Positions 54,833 through 63,956 of a stretch of 64,000 bases of DNA are shown here, one piece after another. Location of the stretch: positions 241,186 through 305,185 of the forward strand of contig UCKU01000034.1 of the NCBI GenBank assembly GCA_900473185.1. Reading direction: 5' to 3'. The stretch is from Hyphomicrobiales bacterium (lineage in GTDB: Bacteria; Pseudomonadota; Alphaproteobacteria; Rhizobiales; Rhizobiaceae). The notes under the pieces were generated by a model that saw nothing but the letters and a program-made list of their open reading frames with translations, searched no databases and was not told the DNA's origin. The position numbers were made by a program, and so were the translations under genes. Numbering within the stretch: the first letter of the stretch is position 1; every line of letters begins with the position of its first letter.

Positions 54833-55914
54833 CTTGCGCCTCCCTCGTTAAGAACGATGGCGTAGTTCTCGGGCCAGCTCAAACCGATCGTCCCATCCTC
54901 TGCGGCTTCGGTCCGCTCACCGCTATAAACATAAAGTGGTCTACTGGAGCCCGGCAGGTCGAGTTCGTAGGCGTAGTAGCTCCCACGGAAAACGATGCCC
55001 CGAACGCGTGCGCGCAACGTTTCCGCGTCTCTCTTGATGCCTAGACGTTCGGGTCGCACAGCAAGGCGGATAGTCCCGGAGGTCACGAGATGAGGCGGCC
55101 CCGACACCTTCACGATCGGCGCGTTCGGCAGAGCGAGCTTAATGTTCCACATCCCATCTTCGGCCGGACCGGCGACCTGACCCTCGAAAATATTCGCTGT
55201 CCCGAGAAACTCCGAGACGAATTGGCTCTCTGGGCGTTCGTAGATATCTATCGGCGAGCCGATCTGAACGATCTCGCCCTCGGCCATGACGGCGATCCTA
55301 TCGGACATTGTGAGAGCCTCCTCCTGATCATGCGTCACTATGATCGACGTGATGCCAATGCGTCTCTGGATCGCGCGCAGTTCGAACTGCATACTCTCCC
55401 GCAGATTGCGGTCCAATGCACCCAAGGGTTCGTCGAGCAGAAGGATTTTCGGATCAGTGACAAGCGCTCGCGCGAGTGCCACGCGCTGCTGCTGGCCGCC
55501 GGACATCTGGTGGATTTCGCGGTCTTCGAAATTTGTCAACCTGACGAGATCCAGCATCGCGCGGCTTTTCTTGGTGCGATCTGCAGCATTCACACCTCGG
55601 ATCTTCAGCCCGTACGCGACGTTCTCGCCTACGGTCATATGGGGAAACAGGCTGTAGTTTTGGAACACCATCCCGAGACCACGCTTGTTCGGTGGAAGAT
55701 CCGTGACATCGACGCCGCCTATCAGGACGTTTCCGGTGTTCGGATTCGTAAAACCGGCGATCATTCGAAGTGTTGTTGTCTTTCCGCAGCCCGATGGCCC
55801 GAGAAGCGCAAGCATTTCACCCGCCGCGACATGAAGTGATGTGGGCTTCAACGCGTGGACAGGCCCGTATCGTTTGCTGACGTCCTGGAGATCCAGAGGT
55901 ACCGAAGTTGTCAT
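54829..55914 (-). CDS. ABC transporter ATP-binding protein, PotA type
   Basis: 361-aa ATPase with Walker A GPSGCGKTT, Q-loop MVFQNYSLFPH, signature MSGGQQQR, Walker B ILLLDEP and H-switch VTHDQEE, plus a C-terminal TOBE domain of the PotA/spermidine group. Drives the importer with the two permeases downstream. Its start lies 18 bases after the stop of the XRE-cupin regulator, so the regulator and transporter are one operon. Confidence 0.9.
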   Translation of the reverse strand: MTTSVPLDLQDVSKRYGPVHALKPTSLHVAAGEMLALLGPSGCGKTTTLRMIAGFTNPNTGNVLIGGVDVTDLPPNKRGLGMVFQNYSLFPHMTVGENVAYGLKIRGVNAADRTKKSRAMLDLVRLTNFEDREIHQMSGGQQQRVALARALVTDPKILLLDEPLGALDRNLRESMQFELRAIQRRIGITSIIVTHDQEEALTMSDRIAVMAEGEIVQIGSPIDIYERPESQFVSEFLGTANIFEGQVAGPAEDGMWNIKLALPNAPIVKVSGPPHLVTSGTIRLAVRPERLGIKRDAETLRARVRGIVFRGSYYAYELDLPGSSRPLYVYSGERTEAAEDGTIGLSWPENYAIVLNEGGAR

Positions 55915-55932
55915 TGCTGTTCTCCCTTGTTC

Positions 55933-56592
55933 TTAGAGTTGATGGTCAAGCGAGACCGGTCCGATTACCCAGAACACCTCTGCGGGCACGGAGCCCGCGT
56001 GGCGGAAACTGTGAGGGATCGAGGGACCGAAAGCGAAGCTATCTCCAGCGGTCAACCGCGTTTCCTGGTGTCCGACACGGAGGAATATCTCTCCCCTGAG
56101 AACAAGCCCTCCCTTTTCCGCCGGGTACGTCAGCGGATGCTCGCCGGAGGAGCCGCCACGCTCGATATGAAGTATCATGAGCTGCAGACCGTGAGGACTC
56201 TTTGACGAAAGTAACTCCTTTTTCAGATGCCCAAGCTCGAGGATCGGCCTTGCGTTGGCTCGTCTCACAAAATCCGGTTCTTCATCAACGCTGTCCGCAG
56301 AAGGTCCGAAGACCACGCTCATCGGCGCTCCGAGCGCATGGAGAATTGCCGACAGTACACGCACTGACGGATTGGACACATCCCGCTCCACTTGGCTGAG
56401 CATTCCAACCGACACTCCCGACCTTTCCGACAGCTGCCTTAGCAGAAGGCCTTTTTCCATACGCAGTCCGCGAACGACTGGGCCCACAGGCATATGAGGA
56501 TAGAAGCGCATCGTGGTCTGCGGCTGGCCTTGCGGCACTTCCGAAATACCTTCGTGCGACTGCTCGGCTGGTTCTTCTCTGTCAGCCATCAA
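55933..56592 (-). CDS. XRE-family regulator with cupin effector domain
   Basis: 219-aa transcription factor: helix-turn-helix at about residues 38-90 (GLRMEKGLLLRQLSERSGVSVGMLSQVERDVSNPS) and a small cupin at about 140-210 (HPLTYPAEKGGLVLRGEIFLRVG, then SFAFGPSIPHSFRHAG). The PuuR-like HTH-cupin group senses small amines or acids. First gene of the transporter operon and divergent from the binding-protein gene, so it probably controls both through the palindromes in the intergenic region. Confidence 0.9.
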   Translation of the reverse strand: MMADREEPAEQSHEGISEVPQGQPQTTMRFYPHMPVGPVVRGLRMEKGLLLRQLSERSGVSVGMLSQVERDVSNPSVRVLSAILHALGAPMSVVFGPSADSVDEEPDFVRRANARPILELGHLKKELLSSKSPHGLQLMILHIERGGSSGEHPLTYPAEKGGLVLRGEIFLRVGHQETRLTAGDSFAFGPSIPHSFRHAGSVPAEVFWVIGPVSLDHQL

Positions 56593-56624
56593 TCGCAGTC
56601 CCCGAATTAATTGATGCGCAGATT

Positions 56625-56638
56625 TTCAGTATAATGAA
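56625..56638. promoter_or_regulatory. AT-rich palindrome, candidate XRE-cupin operator
   Basis: TTCA-GTATAA-TGAA overlaps a possible minus-strand -10 box (TATACT) about 35 bases before the regulator start. Such AT-rich mirror sites are common for small XRE-cupin repressors. Assignment is inferred from position only. Confidence 0.35.
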
Positions 56639-56859
56639 CCCCAAGAGGCGCTCGGTCGGAAAATCCGTCACTCCAGCTAGGTGACACTTTCTCCGCAACG
56701 CCATTTTCAAGTTCTCCCAGCTAAGCACGAAAATCGAGAAAAACGGCGTAAATCGCTGCTAATTTCCCATATCGGGCTCTTGTCCATTAATTTGGCGGCT
56801 TTCATCTTGAAGCAGCGTTGTCCCGAAGCGGGTGGTGGGCAAGTGAAATCAGATATGCG

Positions 56860-56872
56860 TAGCATTATGCTA
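56860..56872. promoter_or_regulatory. Perfect palindrome TAGCATTATGCTA before the binding-protein gene
   Basis: Thirteen bases symmetrical about the central T, placed upstream of the plus-strand binding-protein gene. It differs in sequence from the site near the regulator start, so a second factor, for instance the LysR encoded at 58.3 kb, cannot be excluded. Confidence 0.4.
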
Positions 56873-56955
56873 TCGCGAAAACGTAGCGTGCCTTCCACTT
56901 GCTCCGGTCCCTCCGGGTGAGCCATCGCTGAGAAACAAAACCGTGGGAACGAACG

Positions 56956-57990
56956 ATGAGCGAACACAACTTTATTGGGCTGTTGGCCGCCTTACTCTGT
57001 GGTACAGTACTGCCGACGTCCGCCATGGGGGCCGATCTCACTGTCGGAGCATTTGGCGGCGTGTGGGAACAGTCCCTGCGAGCCTGCGTCATCGACCGGT
57101 TCGAGAAGGAAACAGGCAAATCGGTAGAGGTCGTGCTCGGCTCGCCGGTGCAGTGGATAAACCAGATCGCGGCCAATCCGACAAAGCCTCCTGTCGACAT
57201 CGTCTTCACGCCGAGTGAACAGGCTTACGAGATGATCGATAAGGGCCTCGCGGATGCGTTCACCGCCGAGAAGGTCTCCGTCCTTCCGGACTTGAACCAA
57301 GATCTCGTCAAATTTGGCGAAGGCTACGGCGTCGTGTTCGACTACGGTGCGATGGGAGTCATCTATAACTCCAAGAAGGTCGAGGTACCCATCACCAATT
57401 GGGAGCAGTTCTTCTCCGGCATCGAGGACGGCAACTTCGTAGCAGCCATACCCAGCATAAGCTATCCGAGTGCTCTCAGCTCGAGCTTGTGGAACATCTC
57501 CAAATCGAATGGGGGCGACGAGAACAACGCGCAGCCTGGGCTGGATCGCGTCAAGAAGATGATGGAGAACGGTGAACTAGAATTTTGGAGCGATCCTAAC
57601 CAGGTCATCAACTTGCTTGCATCCGGTGAGATCGAGGCGGCGATGTATTGGGACGGGCGCTCGTGGGCGTTTATTCAGGACGGAAATCATCCCGACTTCG
57701 CGTATGTCACGCCAAAGCCGGGCGGCCCCGCGGCACTTACCTGGATTCAGAAGGTCAAGAACAGTGGCGATCTCGGGTGGAAGTTTGTGGACATCGCTCT
57801 CGGTGCGGAGGGGCAGGGCTGCTTTGCCAGCAAGACACGATACGGAGTCGCAAACCTCAAGGCGAAGTTCGATCCAAATGTCGAGCCGATGATCACGAAG
57901 TTTGAAGATCTGGCGATCCCGTCTTATCGGGAGATCAAAAAGTCGCGCGACAAGGTCATCGAAGCTTGGAACAAGCAGATCGGGCGTTGA
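56956..57990 (+). CDS. ABC transporter periplasmic binding protein, PotD-like
   Basis: 344-aa secreted binding protein with a signal peptide (MSEHNFIGLLAALLCGTVLPTSAMGAD) and a type II fold starting LTVGAFGGVWEQSLRACVIDRFEKETG. Related to PotD/spermidine and to opine or amino-compound binding proteins. It is encoded apart from, and divergent to, the permease and ATPase genes. A hydantoinase remnant begins about 30 bases after its stop. The ligand is unknown; the neighbouring hydantoinase genes suggest a cyclic amide or its open form. Confidence 0.87.
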   Translation: MSEHNFIGLLAALLCGTVLPTSAMGADLTVGAFGGVWEQSLRACVIDRFEKETGKSVEVVLGSPVQWINQIAANPTKPPVDIVFTPSEQAYEMIDKGLADAFTAEKVSVLPDLNQDLVKFGEGYGVVFDYGAMGVIYNSKKVEVPITNWEQFFSGIEDGNFVAAIPSISYPSALSSSLWNISKSNGGDENNAQPGLDRVKKMMENGELEFWSDPNQVINLLASGEIEAAMYWDGRSWAFIQDGNHPDFAYVTPKPGGPAALTWIQKVKNSGDLGWKFVDIALGAEGQGCFASKTRYGVANLKAKFDPNVEPMITKFEDLAIPSYREIKKSRDKVIEAWNKQIGR

Positions 57991-58020
57991 TGTCCGACCT
58001 TCTGGCCGGCAGCGAGTCCT

Positions 58021-58257
58021 CAATGGATCAAGGCTGCCGAAGAATGCTATGGCGTGACCCCGGAGCGGATCGGTTCCTTCACTCCCGGATTGACGGTTGG
58101 GAGCAACGCGGTGATCCAGCGTAGGGGTCTCGAGCTAGCATTGTTCACGACCGAGGGATTTAGCGACGTGCGCGAGATCGCGCGATTGGGAATTGCCGAC
58201 TTCACAACGCTTGACCGGAGGATGCCTGTCATTCGAACTGGTTTTCAGACTAACTGA
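58021..58257 (+). pseudogene. Internal fragment of a hydantoinase/oxoprolinase A gene
   Basis: The frame from 58021 translates as AAEECYGVTPERIGSF, VIQRRGLELALFTTEGFSDV and ARLGIADFTTLDRR, and aligns without gaps to the intact A subunit downstream (around residues 45-95), with about 30 of 49 positions identical over the best part. The N-terminal nucleotide-binding block and all later domains are missing and a stop follows at 58257. The THGTTVGVN motif is degraded to TPGLTVGSN. A diverged relic from an earlier copy or from a duplication and deletion. Confidence 0.85.
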
Positions 58258-58278
58258 CGCACTTGAGAGGGCCCGGAG

Positions 58279-59196
58279 ATGAATCTTGCGTCTTGTTTTT
58301 ACCTGATCAAAGTCGCCGAACACGGCAGCCTCTCCAACGCGGCTGTCGTGCTCGGGGTGACGCAGTCGGCCCTAAGTCGGGCGATCAGGGAAATGGAGGC
58401 GGAGCTGGGTGTTTCGATCTTTCACCGTGACGGTCGCGGGGTCACCGTGACTGATGATGGGAAGGTCGTTCTTGAGGCGGCGCAATCCGTCACTGCGACC
58501 ATGACAGATCTTCGGTTGGCACTCGAAGCTACGAAAGGGATCGCCGCGAGGGAAATCACAGTCGGCTTGATGCCTTCGACCGCTAGGCTACTTACCGTAC
58601 CACTGATGGCAAGGCTCCGGGAGGATTTTCCCGGAACGCAGATGCAGATTGTCGAGGGTGCCACTGGGCACCTCGTCGAATGGCTGAACGACGGCCGGCT
58701 TGACCTTGCCGTTACGAACAACAGCACCGCCATCAAACGCTTCAACCCAGAGCCAGTTGTTACCCATCATCTCCATCTCGCCGCGGCACGTGGGGGGACT
58801 AAACTTCCGAGCCAGATCGCATTCGCCGATCTTGCGTCCTACCCGCTCGTGATCCAAAGCAAAAACCACTCTACACGCCGGGAAATTGACTGTATCGCTG
58901 CGGATCAGGGAGTACGCCTTAACGTGGCGGTGGAGGCAGACAGCCTTACAGCCATATCGCAACTTGTTGCCGCGGGATTGGCATTCGGCCTCATTCCGCA
59001 TTTTGCCGTCGATACACGAACTATGCAAAGCGCGGTCGTAGTAGAGCCGAGCATTGAGCGAACGATCTGTCTGGTAACGCCCCTTGCGGGCGCGCGGGGG
59101 CAGGGGCTTAGCCGGGTTATTCGAAGCTTCCGCACGGAAATACGTGCTGTTTACAAACGTTTCGCAGAGTTACCTCACGACGAGCTTGCGAGCTGA
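58279..59196 (+). CDS. LysR-family transcriptional regulator
   Basis: 305-aa regulator: N-terminal winged helix (FYLIKVAEHGSLSNAAVVLGVTQSALSRAIREMEAELG) and effector domain (REITVGLMPSTARLLTVPLMARL). It lies between the hydantoinase relic and the intact hyuAB pair, all on plus, and is the natural candidate for their control. No clear divergent target. The start follows GAGGGCCCGGAG. Confidence 0.9.
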   Translation: MNLASCFYLIKVAEHGSLSNAAVVLGVTQSALSRAIREMEAELGVSIFHRDGRGVTVTDDGKVVLEAAQSVTATMTDLRLALEATKGIAAREITVGLMPSTARLLTVPLMARLREDFPGTQMQIVEGATGHLVEWLNDGRLDLAVTNNSTAIKRFNPEPVVTHHLHLAAARGGTKLPSQIAFADLASYPLVIQSKNHSTRREIDCIAADQGVRLNVAVEADSLTAISQLVAAGLAFGLIPHFAVDTRTMQSAVVVEPSIERTICLVTPLAGARGQGLSRVIRSFRTEIRAVYKRFAELPHDELAS

Positions 59197-59615
59197 TAGC
59201 TGAGTGGGAACGTGGGGATATCTACTCTTCGCTGACGTCCAATCGCAAAACCAGCCCGTCTCCTGTCGAAGGCGATCTAATCCGCAGGCAATCTGTCGGT
59301 CGACGATCAACGCTTCGTCCTCGCCAACGACCACCTGCAAGCGTGTCCCCATGCCATGGATCTCGCAAGACTGACCTACTGACAGCAATTACTGGCGGAG
59401 GTCTTCACGCCGTGTGATCGGCGGTGAGCTCGGTCGCGACCTTGTATTTCCGATCGGTAGCTGATCGCCCACCGGCCAGCTGGAAGACGACGCGATGCTT
59501 CGATACCCCGCGTCTTGGCATGCTCGCAAGGCTGTATTTTGCGAAACCTGTTATGAGGAGCTTATGCCGGCAAGGTCATCTATTTCGTTCTCCAGGAAAC
59601 AATCCGGAGACAGAA
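59197..59615. other. Gene-free stretch before the hydantoinase genes
   Basis: About 420 bases. A minus-strand frame (59170-59388) has a faint resemblance to the TOBE tail of an ABC ATPase, too weak to call. The stretch should hold the hyuAB promoter, and no typical LysR box (T-N11-A with symmetry) was singled out. Confidence 0.4.
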
Positions 59616-61655
59616 ATGGGCCATCGCATCGGCGTGGATATCGGGGGGTCCTTCACCGACTTCGCAATACTGGACGAAGACAGCAATACATTGAGGGCTC
59701 TCAAAGTGTTATCTCGTCCTGACAAGCCGGGCGCGGAGATCGCAGCCGGCATTCAGCTGGCGGGCGAGCGTTACGGAATTGCGCCGCAGGATGTGAACTA
59801 CTTTACGCACGGCACAACGGTTGGCGTGAACACCGTCATCCAGCGTAAAGGCATCAAGCTCGCCCTCTTCACGACCGAACATTTCAGCGACGTGCTCGAA
59901 CTCGGCCGGCTGAAGTTGCCGAACATGTTCGACCTACAGTCCCGTCGTGCCGATCCGCTCGTGACCCGCGACATGATTTGGGGTTTATCCGAGCGAATGC
60001 AGGCCGATGGAAAACCCTTGCGATCCCCGGACCCGGAAAGCGTAGAGATCGCCACGCGTGCAGCGGTCGCCGCTGGCGCGGAAGGGATAGTCATCGCCCT
60101 CCTTCACTCATACCGGAACCCGGCCCACGAGATTGAAGCGAAGCGGCTGGTCGAAGGTTTTGCTCCTGGCCTTCCGGTTTTTGCCAGTTCGCAAATCTGG
60201 CCCACGATCCGTGAATACGAGCGCACGACGACTGCGGTGATAGGAGCATACGTCCAGCCTCGGATCGCACATTACCTGACGTCGCTTCAGCGGGCTTTGA
60301 AGGACATGGGTGTTCCCGCCGAAGCGAGGCTTACTAAGTCCAACGGTGGCGTGATGAGTGCCGAGCAGGGGAAGACGGACTGTGTTCAGATGATCCTCTC
60401 AGGCACCGCATCCGGTGTGATAGGTGCGAGCTTCGTGGCCCAGGTTTGTGATCTGCGAGAGTGCATGAGCCTGGACATCGGTGGGACGTCCGCGGACGTC
60501 GCACTTATCATCGATGGCAGGCCGCAATATGGGATCGGAGAGTACATCGGCGATCACCAGATCTATGTTCCCTCGATTTCGGTAACCTCGATCGGCGAAG
60601 GCGGTGGTTCCGTTGCGTGGGTTGACGACTACGGCGTCCTGAAAATCGGTCCGGAAAGCGCTGGTTCGACGCCAGGCCCGGCCTGCTACGGGCGAGGCGG
60701 TTCGAAGCCAACCATCACAGATGCTTTTGCTGTCTGCGGTATCATCGGCCAGGTCGACCTTGGATACAACGCGGTGAAAGTGGATGTGGAGGCCGCGCGG
60801 CGCGCCGTCGAGACATTGACGGAACGAACCGGTCAGACAGTCGAAGAGACCGCGGAGGCGATCATCAAGGTGGCCATCTCGGGAATGTACGCCAAGATTA
60901 CCGGATTGGTCACACGCTTTGGGATCGATCCCCAGTCAACGGCCATGATGCCCTTCGGTGGAGCGGGTCCCATGATGGGGTGCCTTCTGGCACGCGAGAT
61001 GGGGATGCCCGAAACGGTTATTCCGACGACCCCCGGAGTTCTTTCCGCGCTTGGCGGTCTTGTGGCGGAACTGAAGAACGACTTTATCCGCACGGTTTAC
61101 GCAGATCTCACAAACGAACAGCTCCCGCTAATTCAGGACGAATTCGCGAAGCTCAAGCTGGCTGGGGAGCAATGGCTGCGCGCTGATCAAGGGTATTCGG
61201 GCGAACAGCACCTCACGTACTCCGCCGACATGCGATATCGGGGGCAGTCTTACGAGATCGAAACTATCTTGCCCGCCGAAGCGGTGCTGGACGGCGATGT
61301 TGCCGCCTTGGAGGACGCTTTCCATCAAACACACGAGCGCGTCTACGGTCACGCCCAACGGGGCTCGCGCGTTCAGTTGGTAAATCTCCGACTTGTCGTT
61401 GCCGGTCGTCATCAGATGCCCGAGCTTCCGCGAATAGCGCACGCGACCGGAGCACCAGTGCCGTTGCGCGACATCAGATGCTGGACCGAGGGGCGCTGGA
61501 CCAAGGTGCAGCTCTACGCCCGCAAGGATCTACTCGCTGGACATACTTTCAACGGCCCAGCTGTTGTCGCTCAGGATGATACCACTACCTGGATACCCGA
61601 GAAGTTCTCGGTAACCGTGGATGCGTTCGGTCATCTCCGCGCTATCAAGGAGTAA
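59616..61655 (+). CDS. Hydantoinase/oxoprolinase family protein, subunit A
   Basis: 679-aa ATP-dependent cyclic amidohydrolase subunit. It opens with the acetate-kinase-like nucleotide motif GVDIGGSFTDFAILDE, then THGTTVGVNTVIQRKG, the central LDIGGTSADVALI and GGAGPMM blocks. With the B subunit it hydrolyses a five-membered ring (5-oxoproline, N-methylhydantoin, or acetone-carboxylase-like chemistry) at the expense of ATP. Start ATG 59616 follows CGGAGA; an extended frame back to 59424 has no support. Confidence 0.92.
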   Translation: MGHRIGVDIGGSFTDFAILDEDSNTLRALKVLSRPDKPGAEIAAGIQLAGERYGIAPQDVNYFTHGTTVGVNTVIQRKGIKLALFTTEHFSDVLELGRLKLPNMFDLQSRRADPLVTRDMIWGLSERMQADGKPLRSPDPESVEIATRAAVAAGAEGIVIALLHSYRNPAHEIEAKRLVEGFAPGLPVFASSQIWPTIREYERTTTAVIGAYVQPRIAHYLTSLQRALKDMGVPAEARLTKSNGGVMSAEQGKTDCVQMILSGTASGVIGASFVAQVCDLRECMSLDIGGTSADVALIIDGRPQYGIGEYIGDHQIYVPSISVTSIGEGGGSVAWVDDYGVLKIGPESAGSTPGPACYGRGGSKPTITDAFAVCGIIGQVDLGYNAVKVDVEAARRAVETLTERTGQTVEETAEAIIKVAISGMYAKITGLVTRFGIDPQSTAMMPFGGAGPMMGCLLAREMGMPETVIPTTPGVLSALGGLVAELKNDFIRTVYADLTNEQLPLIQDEFAKLKLAGEQWLRADQGYSGEQHLTYSADMRYRGQSYEIETILPAEAVLDGDVAALEDAFHQTHERVYGHAQRGSRVQLVNLRLVVAGRHQMPELPRIAHATGAPVPLRDIRCWTEGRWTKVQLYARKDLLAGHTFNGPAVVAQDDTTTWIPEKFSVTVDAFGHLRAIKE

Positions 61656-61659
61656 GCAG

Positions 61660-63663
61660 ATGTTGCAGCCGAGAACCATCAACCGCGCCCTGCTCCAGGT
61701 CCTCGCAGATTACTGCGCGGCCACCACCGAAGCGATGGCTTACACCCTTATGCGCACGGCTCATTCGAGCTTTGTGAAGGAAACGGAGGACTTCACGACA
61801 CAGTTGGTCACTCCCCGAGGCGAGACTTTTGCTTCGCCAAAGGCGCTCGGCGCGACCTGGTTTACAGGTCTTGATTACGGTCCTGCGTTGAGAATGATCG
61901 AGAAGTACGAGGAAGGTGCGATCTACCTCACTTCCGATCCCTACTCAGGCCATGTCGCGACGCACGCTCCGGACGTTCATGCTTGGAAGCCCGTCTACAA
62001 TCATGGAGAGCTAGTTTGCTTCGTGGCCTGTCACGTCCACCACACCGACGTCGGCGGCGCAGTTCCTGCATCGCTCTCTCGCTCCCTCATTGAGGTCCAG
62101 CAGGAAGGGATCCGCATTCCGCCGATGAAAGTCTGGCAGAATGGGAAATTCGACCAGAACCTTATGCGGATAATTGAAACGAACGTGCGCATGGGAGAGC
62201 AGAACCGGGGTGATCTAAATGCACAGATTGCCTGCCTCAACACTGGCGAAGCCAAGGTTCACGAGATGATTGCGCGCTTCGGAGCCGACGTCATCCGTGC
62301 ATGCCAGACGGAATTGCTCGATTATGCTGAGGCTCAAGCTCGTTCCGTTGTCTGCACGATTCCAGATGGAGAATATTTCTTTGCCGACTACGCGGACGAA
62401 GACAGCGACAACGGCGTCCCTTGCCGGGTAGCGGTCACGCTCAAAGTTAAGGGAGGTACGCTGACCTTAGATTTCACAGGCTCGGACCCTCAGCTCAGTT
62501 CATCGTTGAATATGCCCACAGGCGGAAACCCGAGACATGCCCTCGTTACGATCGCGGTCGTTCTTGTGTTGTCGACTCTTCATCCAGGGCTCGTGCTGAA
62601 CGCGGGGACGACGAGGCTAGTCAACGCGATCTTGCCGCATGGCACGGTTATGAACGCAATAGCGCCCGCAGCGGTGGGCATGCGCAGCCTCGTCGTCGCG
62701 GTTTCTCAGCTTGCAATTTTGGGCGCGTTCCAACAGGCGCTGCCAGAGCGGCTTGCCGCGTCGCCAGGCGGTGCTGCTTCGCTTCTTAACGTGAAGACGA
62801 TCGACCGCGGCGGAAGGCAAATAATGGCCTCCATCGGTCCCGTCAGCGGAGGTGGTGGCGGCGGACCCACACGAGATGGTGTGGAGGGAAGCGGCGGCAA
62901 TCGCTCGTTCCTCAGAAATACGCCGGTCGAGATCAACGAGGTGGAGGTACCGATCCACATTGAACGTTATGGATTAGTACCCGATTCGGGCGGGGCGGGA
63001 AGTTACCGTGGCGGCACTGCCATGCTTATGGAATTCAAAGTGTTCGCTCCGAACTCAGTTGTGACGGCGCGAAACAGGAATAGGACCCGTTTCGCATCAT
63101 GGGGCGTTCTTGGGGGACATGCCGGCAAGACCTCGTCGTTTTACCGGAACCGAGACGCTGTCGATAGCCAAGACTTGGGAAACGTCGATGTCGTCCACTG
63201 CAAGCCCGGAGACGTCATTCGCATCACCGGACCCGGTGGTGGAGGCTACGGAAATCCGTTGCACCGCCCAGTGGACATTGTACTTGCGGACGTGAGAGCT
63301 GGTTTCGTGACCTCCGACGGTGCCGCAACCGACTACGGGGTAGTCCTGAAGGACGGTGGAGAGCTGGACGAGGAGGCAACCGCGACCGCTCGCGCGAAGT
63401 TCGCTCACTACGAGGGTCACTTCGATCTTGGGAAAAGTCGCAGGGATTTCGAGGCGATCTGGACGCGAGGTCGCTACGATGCGCTCACCGCCGTCCTCGC
63501 GGCTCTTCCCATATCCTGGCGCTTTTACGCAAAGCACCAGATTTTTGCGGCCGTGACGGATCCACCAGCATCAGGCGAGGGCAAGCAAGATGTCTATGAC
63601 GCCTACGCCGACCTCGCCGCAAAACATGCGGAGCTTCCGCGCTTGAACAGCATTCGCATGTGA
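61660..63663 (+). CDS. Hydantoinase/oxoprolinase family protein, subunit B
   Basis: 667-aa partner subunit. Typical segments are the N-terminal ALLQVLADYCAATTEAMAYTLMRTAHSSFVKETEDF, DPYSGHVATHAPDVH, FDFTGSDPQ-like LDFTGSDPQLSSSLNMP and the C-terminal GPGGGGYGNPLHRP. AAGGAG lies just before the ATG at 61660, which is 4 bases after the A-subunit stop. The longer frame starting at 61621 overlaps the A gene and is not used. Confidence 0.92.
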   Translation: MLQPRTINRALLQVLADYCAATTEAMAYTLMRTAHSSFVKETEDFTTQLVTPRGETFASPKALGATWFTGLDYGPALRMIEKYEEGAIYLTSDPYSGHVATHAPDVHAWKPVYNHGELVCFVACHVHHTDVGGAVPASLSRSLIEVQQEGIRIPPMKVWQNGKFDQNLMRIIETNVRMGEQNRGDLNAQIACLNTGEAKVHEMIARFGADVIRACQTELLDYAEAQARSVVCTIPDGEYFFADYADEDSDNGVPCRVAVTLKVKGGTLTLDFTGSDPQLSSSLNMPTGGNPRHALVTIAVVLVLSTLHPGLVLNAGTTRLVNAILPHGTVMNAIAPAAVGMRSLVVAVSQLAILGAFQQALPERLAASPGGAASLLNVKTIDRGGRQIMASIGPVSGGGGGGPTRDGVEGSGGNRSFLRNTPVEINEVEVPIHIERYGLVPDSGGAGSYRGGTAMLMEFKVFAPNSVVTARNRNRTRFASWGVLGGHAGKTSSFYRNRDAVDSQDLGNVDVVHCKPGDVIRITGPGGGGYGNPLHRPVDIVLADVRAGFVTSDGAATDYGVVLKDGGELDEEATATARAKFAHYEGHFDLGKSRRDFEAIWTRGRYDALTAVLAALPISWRFYAKHQIFAAVTDPPASGEGKQDVYDAYADLAAKHAELPRLNSIRM

Positions 63664-63956
63664 CATTCGTAAGAGACTAGGCGGGCGGAAGCAAACTGAA
63701 GCGACACGGCGGGACATATCGCTTGCCAACCTTCCCAAGGCAGGGTTCGCGAGAGCTTACATGAGAACGAACTTCTCGCTCGAATAGCTCGTATCGTTCC
63801 GCTCCGGATTACACTGAATCAGCCCGGTTATCGCCACCTACCACGCGGCCAATGCTACAGCGGTAAGCAGTCCCCAAGTGCACGCGACACTGTCGCAACG
63901 TCTGGTCTCCATGGTGCGGCGGTGCAAAGCAACGCAACTCTTTACTGAGGATAGAG
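63664..63956. other. Intergenic stretch before glnII
   Basis: About 290 bases between the hydantoinase operon and glnII. A nitrogen-regulated sigma-54 promoter would be expected for glnII; a near match lies at 63912-63925 but its GG-GC spacing is one base short, so none is called. Confidence 0.45.

Larger units (their letters stand above)
56593..56955. other. Divergent control region of the polyamine-type transporter
   Basis: About 360 bases between the XRE-cupin gene and the binding-protein gene, without a supported gene. Two symmetrical sites are present: TTCAGTATAATGAA at 56625-56638 (mirror match except at one base pair) near the regulator start, and the perfect 13-base palindrome TAGCATTATGCTA at 56860-56872, 84 bases before the binding-protein start. 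Confidence 0.5.

Noticed and set aside
59170..59388. 72-aa minus-strand frame with faint TOBE-like wording
   Set aside because: Similarity is too weak to call, it overlaps the LysR 3' end, and no other part of an ABC ATPase is nearby.
63912..63925. Sigma-54-like TGG...TGCA element upstream of glnII
   Set aside because: The distance between the GG and GC elements is nine bases instead of the required ten, so it does not meet the consensus.
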